NCBI RefSeq assembly: GCF_010093815.1
Contig: NW_022985556.1
Span: 1,608,406-1,656,338, forward strand
From: Pseudovirgaria hyperparasitica
Lineage: Eukaryota; Ascomycota; Dothideomycetes; Acrospermales; Acrospermaceae
Length of the DNA stretch: 47,933 bases
Direction of reading: 5' to 3'
Shown: piece by piece, positions 35,687 through 45,657 of the stretch
How the letters are laid out: every line of letters begins with the position of its first letter
Numbering within the stretch: position 1 is the stretch's first letter
Translations under genes and position numbers: made by a program
Notes under the pieces: generated by a model
What the model was told of the DNA's origin: nothing
The model's input: only the letters and a program-made list of their open reading frames with translations
Database searches by the model: none

Positions 35687-35717
35687 TTATTAGTCGAGAG
35701 TAGCCCTTAACTAATAA
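35687..35717. repeat. 31-bp palindrome, copy 6 (LINE 3' UTR)
   Basis: TTATTAGTCGAGAG TAG CCCTTAACTAATAA. The left arm differs from the others at 3 sites, two of which (CG against TA) fit RIP of the other copies. Confidence 0.8.
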
Positions 35718-35937
35718 CCTCCGTATCTATACGTACTATCTAAGGGTAAAATAATAGTAATATAGACTATAGACTAATAGGCGTATTCTATAGCTATATA
35801 CTTAAGATAAAATAGAGGTTTAATAAGATATAGTTATAGATATAAGGAAGTTTTTCCCTATAGGGTTTCTTCTTATATAGTAGCTTAGACTAGAGGAGAT
35901 ATAGGTCTATAGAGTACTACTCTACCTAGTTATATAA

Positions 35938-35968
35938 TATTATTATTATTATTATTATATTAGTATAG
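35938..35968 (+). repeat. (ATT)n tail of the LINE
   Basis: AATATTATTATTATT-type run at the 3' end of the LINE; a shorter (TAA)n run is at the matching end of the truncated copy (25870-25886). Confidence 0.8.
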
Positions 35969-36199
35969 GATTAGATACTAGCCGTATATTTCCCTACCTC
36001 TATTAAATTAATAAGTTATTACTAATAACTATATAGACTACTCGCGTTAATATAGCCGTAATGTATATATTATACCTACGTCTATTATATAGTATATATA
36101 TCTCGTCTCTCTATTACCCTAGTAATATATACTATTCTCTATTCTATCTATCTATAGCTATATCTAGCTAGCCGCAAATAAATAGCTAAGTAGAAGCGA

Positions 36200-37784
36200 G
36201 TCTTAATCTACTTTATATATTTAGAGCGTCTAATAGATAGAAACTTTAGATATATATAGAAGAGTTAATTTAGGAGGAATTTACTAGTCTATTACTAAAT
36301 CTACGTAGTAAGGAAGTAAAGGACTACTATATAAAACGAGAGTATTACCTATAGATAGTCGTAGATAAATATATATTTATTAATAGTAGTTATACTATTT
36401 TATAGATAGATACTATATATTAACTTAATACTATATTCTTAGTATTTATACGTAACTAGCGGCGGTTAGCTAAATACTATTATATACGTTAAAACGATAC
36501 CCTAGGCTAGATAAGCTATTATAATATTATATATACCCTATGAACCCGCCTAATATATCTAGCTAACCTAGTTATTTAACTATTAGACTACTAGTATCTA
36601 TATCTTCTAAGGTAGCTATACTACTATATTATATATATATATATCTATAGTCCTTATCCGCGATTATACTCGGGTTACCCTAGTACTAATAATAGCTATA
36701 TAGAATAGTATAATACCGTTAAATATTAAGGGTATAAAAATATATAATATAGTAGGTCTTAGTATAAATAAACTATTAGAATTTATTAGCTTATCTATAG
36801 ATATACTAGGGGACGTAGATAGTTATAGATATAGTTGCGTCTACCTAGAATATCTAATTCTACTAAGTAAGTTAAGTAATATAGTCCTTTATAAGGATAG
36901 TTTAGACTAGGTATTATAGTAGACTATTAAATAGATACTAGGCTTAGGACTAGATCGGGTGGTTTTCCGCGTAGGTAATATAAACGGTATATTTAGAAGT
37001 CTACTATAATATATTAACTATAATCTAACTATATAGAAACGTCGCGCTATAAGTATAGTAGTAGAATTCCTCTATCTAGCGCGTGTAGATAAGCTTAAGA
37101 TATATATATACTAATAGATATTAGTATATATTAATATATTACGACTACTAAGCGGCGTATACTAATATATACTAGTATATCTAGTATATACTAGTATAAT
37201 ACTATCGCTCTTCTATAGACCTAATACTATTTATATATCTTAGGTTTTCGGTTATTAGTTATATATAGAGTTATATATATGGCGGATACCTTACTAGATT
37301 TAGATCTTTTATTAATAGTATATAGATACGCCCTAGTCTACTTAATATAGACGTAGTTAATACTTTATCTACTTAAATAATAGATATTAATAACGACGCG
37401 ACTAGTATATTTATCTATTATATTATTAGCTAGCTAATATTATATTAGAAGAGTTAAGCGCCGCTATTCTATATACTCTACCTATTAATATTAATATACT
37501 AGTAATTATAATCTAATTACCTTATAAATTAATATATAATACTAGTATACTTAAGAGTTTAAGCGAACGTATAAAAGTCTAATATTATATATTATTTAGG
37601 GCTAGAGAGAAAGCGCCTACTAGCGTAGTAGTTATTAAGATAATAGTAGAAGTCTATATATAACTAGATATACTAAGTCCGTCTCCTTCTTATATAGTTC
37701 TATTACTAGATAATATTACTAGTTTTAATATTACGGGAGAGGAGTTTATAGATATAAATCTATAAATATTAGTATAATATCGGC
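36200..37784 (+). pseudogene. Decayed ORF, possible DUF3435-type tyrosine recombinase (part 1)
   Basis: A plus-strand frame (mod 3 = 2) can be followed from about 36530 to the element 3 insertion, and another coding-like frame (mod 3 = 1) from 36205. Segments of interest are RDYTRVTLVLII at ~36670, WRIPY at ~37280, RRS.YFIYLNNRY..RRD near 37340-37400, LPYKLIYNTSILKSLSERIK near 37520-37590, and ITGEEFIDINL at the end. The order (R-x-G-like site, H-x-x-R-like region, basic helical C-terminus) is loosely like fungal DUF3435 (FluG-type) recombinases, the family that includes Starship captains. The catalytic R-H-R-Y set cannot be shown. Treat as unproven. Confidence 0.35.
37780..37784. repeat. Target-site duplication of element 3, left
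   Basis: TCGGC before the LTR; identical TCGGC at 45168-45172. Confidence 0.92.
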
Positions 37785-38012
37785 TGTTAGGACTCAGCCT
37801 TAGGCAGGACTCGACCTGCACGTACCTTAGCTAACAGGGTTAGGAGGTGACGTGAAGGGCGGTAAACAGTCACGTGCTAGATAGATCGGCGTCCCTTTGT
37901 ATATATACTCTCGGATTCCTACCGAAAGGGTTCGGTAGTAATTCGTTCTATAACAGAATACACCCTATTATTCCATCTAGCTACACTACTATCTAATAAC
38001 CCTATTCTTACA
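37785..38012 (+). repeat. 5' LTR of element 3
   Basis: TGTTAGGACTCAG...CCCTATTCTTACA, 228 bp. No convincing tRNA primer site directly after it (TTCGAATTACTACC). Confidence 0.94.
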
Positions 38013-38046
38013 TTCGAATTACTACCTATATAGTACTATAGTTAAG

Positions 38047-39490
38047 ATGGTCCAACCAGAACCAAGAAGGTCGACACGATCCACTATAGGGATAAGCAAT
38101 ACTATATTAAACAATAGGGATCCTCTATAATTAGCATTAAATCCGGCCGTTCTTAATAGAGAAGTAGAGATGTCCGACCGAATCACGGAACTTTCTAATA
38201 AGGAAATAGTAGATACACTAAGCGACTTCCCACGATAGGAAGCTAGATAACGAGTCGTGGTAGAGCTACACGAGGAATCGCAACTATTAATCGCTAAACT
38301 ATAGGAGTATATCGCTAATCAAGCCCGAGAGATATAAATCTTTAAAGAACAGACTAAACGTGCGAAACTCCTCGCAAAACGACGAGAACTTAACGAGTCT
38401 CTTAAAAGACTACGCGGAACGATAGTAGGTGGACGACTTCCTACACCAATTCAGGCGGAATTAGTTCACCTACCATTAGAGTTGCGATAATCCACCGTAC
38501 ACCCGGCCGCTTCGTTGCCGATTTACCCTGCTCCTTCCTTAGGTGTGCCGAAACCTAAAGATCCGACTATATTTATAGGGAAGAACCAAAAGGAGTGGAA
38601 AGATTGGAAGAGAGACTGCGAGAAGTACTTCCTCGATAACCCTATACTCTTTTCTACCGAAGTATAACGTATTTCATTCGGAGAACGTTACTTAGATTTA
38701 TAATCCCGTAATCAATAGGATAGATAGAAGGAAGTTAAGCTACTATTAGCGACAACCTGGGAACATTTAGCTATATTTATACTAAATACCCTCGGAACTA
38801 ACGGAGAACGCGAAAGAAAGGCACTATCTAAGTTAAGAAGCGTGGCATAACGACCGAACTAGACACCTACTTAACTACTATAATACCTATAAAACCTCTA
38901 GGATAATATCCCTACACTATAGAAAAATATTCGTATATTCTAGTTTCGCGAAGTACTACTCCCGTTAATCCGCGAAAGATTAGGAATAGTATTATTAAGT
39001 TTTAACTATCTACACGAATTAGAGGAGAAAGCTAACGAACACTACCGCATCCTTAAGGAACGCGGCTCTCTAGGTAAAACCGACGAACCCTATACGGGTT
39101 AGAAACGAGGTCGATCGAATACGTTCGATTAAGAGTAACCTTACCGCGATTAACGCTAGAAGAGCGTAAATCGGGGTAGAAACGCGTCAAGAGGACACCA
39201 AAACAATCAAGACGGTGGTTCCCAACGCGGAAAAGGATAAGGCACAGGCTTAAATATAACGCCTATCGCAAAACAGTAGGATCATAGCGCACTTTATTAC
39301 TATAAGTATAGAGAAAAGGGATATATTTCGCCTAACTACAAGAATCCGAAAAAAGAATAGGCTAGTACGCGAGATCTAACCGCGTTCTTAGCTAAATTAT
39401 ATATACTTAGAAGGAGCCATAGCGCCTTCCAGCGAGTAAAGACCTAATATTACTAAAAGTATCGTTACCTATAGTAAATGGTAATAAAAC
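38047..39490 (+). pseudogene. gag: Decayed gag of element 3
   Basis: Starts ATGGTCCAACCAGAACCAAG 34 bp after the LTR (MVQPEPRRSTRST). The frame (mod 3 = 1) carries a leucine-rich coiled segment (~38170-38420), a capsid-like part including FIGKNQKEWKDWKRDCEKYF (~38572-38632), and a basic Arg/Gly/Asn/Gln-rich linker. A zinc knuckle follows at 39298-39340 in RIP form (Y-x2-Y-x4-Y-x4-Y for C-x2-C-x4-H-x4-C). Most stops replace Gln. This is standard Ty3/gypsy gag, about 450 codons, which packages element RNA. The true gag stop cannot be told from RIP stops. Confidence 0.85.
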
Positions 39491-39494
39491 TATA

Positions 39495-42400
39495 TAGGCC
39501 CTCGTGGACACTAGTATAGAAGATAACTATATTTCGTCGATTCTCGCTAAGGAGTATAGATTATCGTACGATCTCGGTAAAGTTGGCCGAACCATCGTAG
39601 TTAATGGATATAAAGTTAGAACTTTAGATAAAACTATAACGAATTACGAAGTTCATGACTTAAAGATAATAAAATAGTAGATGTCTAATGAATTCATCGT
39701 GGCTAATATTAGCCAATAGAATATGATTCTAGGGATGCCTTAGCTTAAACGCCTAAACCTAATCCTCGATTTTTAGAAGGAGATATTAACGTTCCGTTAA
39801 TATCGCGGTAAATTATACTAGTAAGTCGTAACTATTAGTAAGGAGACATGGAACCTCGCCGTGCGGACCCGATCGTCGCTAGTCTACCTTATATCCCTAT
39901 TAATCGTCGACGAAGACGAAGAGAATAGTAATAATCGGGGTAAAGACACGCTATCTAACGTATATTCGCAGTACACGGATGTGTTTTCGGTAGGGGACGC
40001 GTTACTTCTCCCCGACCATAGACCATATAAGCTAAAGATCGAGCTCGAAGAGGGAGTAGACGTCCCTTATAGTCTACTTTACCTACTTTTAAGACTAGAA
40101 CTCGAAGTTCTTCGTAAATATATTAAAGAATATCTCGGAAGAGGCTAGATACGTTATAGTACGTCATTAGCCGGCGTATCTATTCTCTTCGTGAAGAAGA
40201 AAGACGGAAGTTTACGTCTATGCGTCGACTATCGAGCACTAAATGCGGTGACTAAGAAGAATCGTCACCCATTGCCGTTAGTTAGTAAATCTTTAGACTA
40301 ATTAATAAAGGTAAAGTACTTTACGAAGCTAGATTTGCGAGATATATATTACCGGCTTCGAATCCGTCGCGGAGATGAGTAGAAAACCGTATTTCGGACT
40401 AGATATAGTCATTTTAAGTATACTATTATGCCGTTTAGGCTAACAAATGCGCTAGGAGCGTTCTAAGGATACATTAATACTACACTTATAGGATTACTTA
40501 ATGTGATCTGCGTAGTTTACCTTGATAACATACTGATTTACTTCGATAGCATGTAGGATCACGAAGAACACGTGAAATCGGTGCTAAATCGTTTAAGACA
40601 GTATAAACTCTACGTAAAGTTATCTAAATGTAAGTTTCACTAATAAGAAGTTGGGTTTCTCGGCTTTATTATAACACACGGCGGCCTTAAAATGGAGCTA
40701 GAGCGTGTCAAGACCATTATGGAATGGCTAGAACCTACTACTATACGTTAAATCAGGACGTTTATAGGTTTCGTGAACTATTATCGTAAATTCATTATAG
40801 GTTTCTTACGAATTGCGGCGCCGCTTAATAAACTCATAGAGAATGGCGGTAAAATCCCTATAGGTGGGCGAGCATAGCGTAAAGCTAAGTTGGTCGAGAT
40901 ATAGTTAACGCCGGAAGCGCGAGATGCGTTCCGATCATTAAAGAATTGCTTTATAACTACGCCGATTCTTAGGTATTTCGATCCCAAGAAGCATATTCGG
41001 GTCGAAATAGACGTATCTAGATTCGCAATTGCTGGAATTATTAGTTAACCGTATAAAGATGCGAAAGATAAGGTGTAATAGCACCCGGTCGCCTTCTTTT
41101 CCCGTAAAATGGCGGATATAGAGACGCGTTATAACACGCACGACTAGGAACTACTCGTAATTATCGAGAGTTTCAAGCAATAGCGACATTATTTAGAAGG
41201 CTCCGTATATTAGATTGAATTATTATCGGATCACGTAAATCTACGTTACTTCATGTCGACTAAGGTCCTTAATTACTAATAAGTACGTTAGGCTAAGTGG
41301 ATATTAATATTTAACTTTAAAATCTTATATAAAGCTAGAAGAGAGAATAAAGTAGATCCTCTATCACGGCGTAAAGATTACGAGAAATCGTCGTAGAATA
41401 ACGTAGATAGTCGGTGTAATTTAGACTATGCTATACTATAGATACTAAAAGACTAGTTATCTAATAGAGTGCCGGAAGCCAGGATACTTTCGGCGACTCT
41501 CCGCGGGAATTAGAGCGGGCATTAAGTAATCTAAACTAACGTCTAAGAAACAGAGTAAATCCTCGAAGACTTAATTAAATCTACCTAGAATTCCGATGTA
41601 TTAGTAAAGAAAGTCATAAGCATAAAGGGAATGGCTATAGAACCGCCGTAGTTGTTAAGGTAGGAACGACGATCGGACGCGATCTACTTCCAAGGCCGAC
41701 TCTACGTGCCGGAAGGCGGCTTACGAATCGATGTTTTAAGGGAATAGCACGATTACGCGTTAGTAGGGCACTTCGGCGTTATAAGGACGGTCGATTTAAT
41801 CCGAAGGACGTACGACTAGCCGGGTCTTTATAAATATATAAAAGACTACGTAAAAACGTGTAACGTTTGCCAGCATACGAAAGTGTATAGACACTTGCCA
41901 TATGGCGAATTGAGGCCATTACCTATGCTAAAGGAAGCATGGAAGGAATTGTCGATGGATTTTATTACAGATCTACCCCTAAGTAAGTGTCTTAGGCATG
42001 TTTATAATAGTTTACTCGTAGTTTTAGATAGATTTACGAAGATATTATACTATATCCCTATAAGGAAGACGATCTAAGTACCGGATCTTATAGATATACT
42101 ACTTCGTGATGTAGTTCGGCTCTATAGTACGCCGAATAGTATAGTTTTAGATAGAGGTCCGTAGATAACGTCTAAGTTTTGGAAGGATTTCTACTATACG
42201 CTAGGAATTAAGCGGAAACTTAGTACCGCGTTCTACCTATAAATAGATAGGTAGATAGAGCGGTAGAATTAGATAGTTAAGGCGTATTTACGCGTATATT
42301 ATAACTATAAGTAAGATAACTAGGTAAGGTTGGTCTGTATCGCGGAATTCGCGTATAATAATAGCCGATATGCGTTAACCTACGTAAGTCCGTTCGAAGT

Positions 42401-43079
42401 AAACTTCGGTCAAAACCATAAAGTGTAGTTCATAGGAACTTAGTATAAATTAGAGTAGCCTAACGTTAAGGCGACGGAGATTACGATAGAACTATTCTAA
42501 ACGTAAAGAAGCGTTATAAAGTTATTATAAGATGCTATAGATTATAGTAAATCGTACTATAATAAGGGTAGAAAGCCTATGATCTTTAATGTTAGAGATA
42601 AAGTTTTACTAAATAGTAAAAATATTCGTAGTATCAGGCCAAAGAAGAAGCTTAACTACACGATGATAGGTCTATTTAAGGTTACTCGTGTAATTAATAA
42701 CCAGGCGTATAAGTTAAAACTCCCTCCCACGTTAAAGATATATAATATATTCTATATCACGCTTCTCGAGCCATTCCATGCCTTATCGTTACCGGATCGT
42801 TCCGAACAGACGTTATATAAAGTAGTTACGTAAGGAGGTGCGGATATCTATGAAGTTAAGTAGATACTAGGCCAATAACGTGCCGAAGATGGCACGTGGC
42901 TATATAAAATTCGTTGGAAAGGGTATAATCCTAACGAAGATACTTGGGAACCCGTAATATACATTAGTAAAGCAGCGATGTTAGCGTATAAGTAGCGATT
43001 AGCAAAGGAAGCCGCGGAATCGTAGAGAATTATACTAAAGTACGGCGATTTAACGTTTTTTAGTATAGTTCGGCGCTGA
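39495..43079 (+). pseudogene. pol: Decayed pol of element 3: PR-RT-RH-IN-chromodomain
   Basis: One frame (mod 3 = 0), -1 relative to gag. Protease: ALVDTSIEDNYIS at 39498 (DTGA with the Gly lost). An open block at 39861-40148 covers the RT N-terminus. [21 protein letters not shown] at ~40207, FTKLDLRDIYYRLRI at ~40320, and VYLDNILIYFD at 40515, with the second Asp changed to Asn. RNase H: RHYLEGSVY at ~41185, ending near VDPLSRRKDYEKS (41354). Integrase: zinc region to CNVCQHTK (41859-41885), open core MDFITDLPL at 41954 and open block 42579-42833. Chromodomain 42850-42985: YEVK.ILG..RAEDGTWLYKIRWKGYNPNEDTWEP. It ends at TGA 43077, a stop RIP would rarely create, so probably the native end. 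Confidence 0.93.
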
Positions 43080-43429
43080 GGACGGCCGCCTAAAAGGAAG
43101 AAGATAAAAGAGATATAGATCTTTAAAACATTCTAAGGAATTAAGGAACTTCCTTAGAAAGTTCGAACTTAGAACTTTAAAAAATTAACTAAAAAAGAGA
43201 CTTAGAAAAATGATTTACTAAGAGAAATGGACATCGAAAATCGGTGTCGATCGGTATAGATCGGTATAGATCACTAAAGAGATTAAAGAAGTTATTATTA
43301 AAGAAAGATAAAATTAAGGAAGCTAAAAGAAAATATAAAGATCTATATAGATCTATGTAAACTCGTACTAATCTATCTAGAAGAAGTAAGATCGCTTTAA
43401 AATTAAAACCGAAAAAACCAAAACGCCAG
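43080..43429. other. Element 3 spacer after pol with GATCGGTATAGATC repeats
   Basis: Purine-rich, A-rich sequence after the pol stop. GATCGGTATAGATC-like units occur at 43248-43272, and relatives at 43448-43465 and 43731-43745. No sense-strand gene seen. Confidence 0.5.
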
Positions 43430-44368
43430 ATAAAAGAGACATATTAGCACCGATCGGTGTAGATCCAAACCGATTAAGTCGGAGTAGGAGTAGAAGTACT
43501 AATTACCGCGATGGTTGCATCCAATTCCTTCCGCTAGTTCTTATTTAGCATAGTATAGAGCTTTATAATATAAGTCTCTAGCCTTTCGTTCCGACGCTAT
43601 AAATTCTATATAGCGCGTCTTATAGCTATGAACTCCTCTATAGAAACCTATGGAGCGGCGGAACCCGGGACGGAGAGGGACGGACCGGTGCGGGCACGCT
43701 GAGAATTACATAAATCAGCGAAAAGATTTAACGATCGGTATAGAACTATATACCGTTGGTATAGAAACTTCTAGATTAGAGCCATCTTCCCTAAATTTAC
43801 GGCTCTTTAGCACGCGCGAGGAAGGAACCTTGGCCTTTTTACTAGAACCTTTTCTAGGAATTTTAATATCGCCGGTGTATAGAAAGAAGTCCGAAGTGGT
43901 AGAGATTTTAGCACTATTATAGAGATTGATATATATTAGTAAGAATCTATAACGATTTAAGAAAAACGATATTACCTAGTAATCGCGGTAATAATAGCTA
44001 TAGTAGATTCCGATAAACCCTTACGGATCTTATTAGAATCGTACTCCTAGGCGTAACCCTTACCTTAGGTATATAGCTCGTAGAAAGCCTTCTCTAAGGT
44101 GTTGCGATCGGTAGTACCACGCTCCTTATCGGTAGGGGTTACTAGAGGCCTAGTAGTAATCTATACTAATATAAGTAAATCTACGTAAAGTTCTTCGAAC
44201 TTACTTAAATACCTATAAGTAATAACGCTTCTTGGTTATGTAAGTGCCGTATATCATAGATTTAGTACTACCGTGAGTAATGTACGACGGAAAGCGATAA
44301 CTATAATAATATATAGCTAGATTATTAGAGCCCGGCCTAGGTCGGGGTAGATTAATGGCTTTTGACAT
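43430..44368 (-). pseudogene. Antisense ORF in the 3' region of element 3 (decayed)
   Basis: Read on the minus strand: MSKAINLPRPRPGSNN from ATG at 44368, then, after a frame change, TPTDKERGTTDRNTLEKAFY (~44140-44080) and KIRKGLSESTIAIITAIT (~44030-43975). Next comes DIKIPRKGSSKKAKVPSSRV (~43870-43815), then VSIEEFIAIRRAI and RRNERLETYIIKLYTMLNKN (~43645-43530). Codon texture, a basic linker and an amphipathic helix favour this strand over the sense strand. No family recognised. It lies between the pol stop and the 3' LTR, facing pol. Chromoviruses normally have no gene here. At least one frameshift or intron separates the N-terminal part from the rest. Confidence 0.5.
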
Positions 44369-44939
44369 ATTGGTAATGTATGCGAGACAGGGATTATTCG
44401 AAGGCGCCTGTTTCCGCGCTAATTACTTTAGAGCGTCGAGATTTCGGGAAACCATATTATGATTATTATTAATTTATGCGGATTATTACGAATTATGTTA
44501 TTACTAGCTAAGGACGGCACGAAAATTAGTAAATTGCGTAAATCGTACTAAATAGTAGTAAATCTATATAAATCTATGTCTATAAGGATCGGGTGATATA
44601 CCTAATAATCTAAAAAACTCTATAAAGAGTTAAGAAGTTTTTTAAAGAAAGGAATATTTCTAAGAAAAGATTTTAATATAGGTAGCACCCGGGCTTACCT
44701 AATCATATTACGTGATACGCTAGGCCTAATTAGGTAATCTCACCTATGTAAGAAGTTAAGATAGATAAAATCTAGTTTATTAGGAAAACGCTTATGTAAA
44801 TCTTAGATTAGTGAATATCGGTAAGTATCTAAGACGAAGCGTAGAGAACGACTAAGGTCTTACGAGACTTAGGATGGGGATATAGAGATAGATAATAATC
44901 TAGGTTGCTAAGGGTAGCTTCCTAGAGGGAAGGGATAAT
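44369..44939. other. Element 3 untranslated 3' region and polypurine tract
   Basis: No gene recognised. GAGGGAAGGGATAAT (44925-44939) directly before the right LTR is the likely polypurine tract. It would also hold any promoter of the antisense ORF. Confidence 0.6.
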
Positions 44940-45167
44940 TATTAGGACTTAGCCTTAGGTAGGACCCGACCTACATATACCTTAGCTAATAGGGTTAGGA
45001 GGTGACGTGAAGGGCGGTAAACAGTCACGTGCTAGATAGATCGGCGTCCCTTTATATATATACTCTCGGATTCCTACCGAAAGGGTTCGGTAGTAATTCG
45101 TTCTGTAATAGAATACACCCTATTGTTCTATCTAGCTACACTACTATCTAATAACCCTATTCTTACA
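44940..45167 (+). repeat. 3' LTR of element 3
   Basis: 228 bp, TATTAGGACTTAG...CCCTATTCTTACA, followed by TCGGC. Same length as the left LTR. Confidence 0.94.
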
Positions 45168-45172
45168 TCGGC
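45168..45172. repeat. Target-site duplication of element 3, right
   Basis: TCGGC, identical to 37780-37784. Confidence 0.92.
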
Positions 45173-45640
45173 TCGATAGTACGTATTATAGTATAAGGTA
45201 AGTTATATTTAAGTAGTAGTTAGATATATACGCTAGTATACTAATAGATATATAGTATCTCTACTATAAATAGAATAGATAAGATATAGCTAGTAATATC
45301 TTACTATCTAGAAGAGATAGTTATTATAGAATTTAGAAGATAGACTTAGTATCTATAGCGTTAGTATATCGGACGGCTAAACTTTTATATAATACTATTT
45401 ACTTATATCTATATTTATCTAAGCCCTAATTTAATAGTCTTCTATAACGTACTATATACTTAGTTAGTAAGCTACTAGACTTATATAATAGTAGTATACT
45501 ACCCTACTTTATATACTACTTAAGCTACTATTACTTTAGTCTACGTTAATCTTAGCTTCCTTTAGTTATCTCTATATTATAAAAGAAAACTTCTATAAAC
45601 CTTTCTTCTATTTATCTTAGTTTTTAAATCTAAATCTTAT
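45173..45640 (+). pseudogene. Decayed ORF, possible DUF3435-type recombinase (part 2)
   Basis: Joining 37784 to 45173 gives one continuous frame across the element 3 insertion: ...EFIDINL.ILV.YRLDSTYYSIR..., then DIASNILLSRRDSYYRI.KIDLVSIALVYRTAKLLYN. This looks like a basic, helical C-terminus. Continuity shows the ORF predates element 3. The family call is as uncertain as for part 1. The last ~150 bases before 45640 are AT-rich and unassigned. Confidence 0.35.
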
Positions 45641-45657
45641 CTTCTATACTTTATTCT

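Larger units (their letters stand above)
30911..35968 (+). mobile_element. Tad-type LINE (non-LTR retrotransposon), ~5 kb
   Basis: Two ORFs with zinc knuckles, then an AP-type endonuclease and RT, with no LTRs and an (ATT)n tail at 35938-35968. The 3' end is defined by its match to the truncated copy at 25873-26635. The 5' end is uncertain: the first recognised coding base is 30944, and no target duplication was found for this copy. Layout and motifs are like Neurospora Tad. RIP is heavy, but ORF2 keeps one frame. Confidence 0.88.
37785..45167 (+). mobile_element. Chromodomain Ty3/gypsy retrotransposon (element 3), 7.38 kb
   Basis: 228-bp LTRs at both ends, TCGGC target duplications, and gag-pol with a chromodomain. 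It keeps much more CpA/TpG than the rest of the window, and several codon blocks are still open, so it is the youngest element here. The two LTRs differ at about 13 positions by eye, all transitions and mostly in CA/TG context. It interrupts the ORF at 36200-37784 / 45173-45640. Confidence 0.95.

Noticed and set aside
25865-35945. Large inverted repeat pair (25.87-26.63 kb against 35.19-35.95 kb) as terminal repeats of a 10-kb DNA transposon
   Set aside because: The left arm has its own 17-bp target duplications and a LINE-type tail, so the arms are two LINE copies in opposite orientation.
40781-41141. Two overlapping minus-strand ORFs
   Set aside because: Antisense to the RNase H region of element 3 pol.
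43650-43922. Plus-strand 90-codon ORF in element 3
   Set aside because: The opposite strand has the better protein-like composition and continues on both sides.
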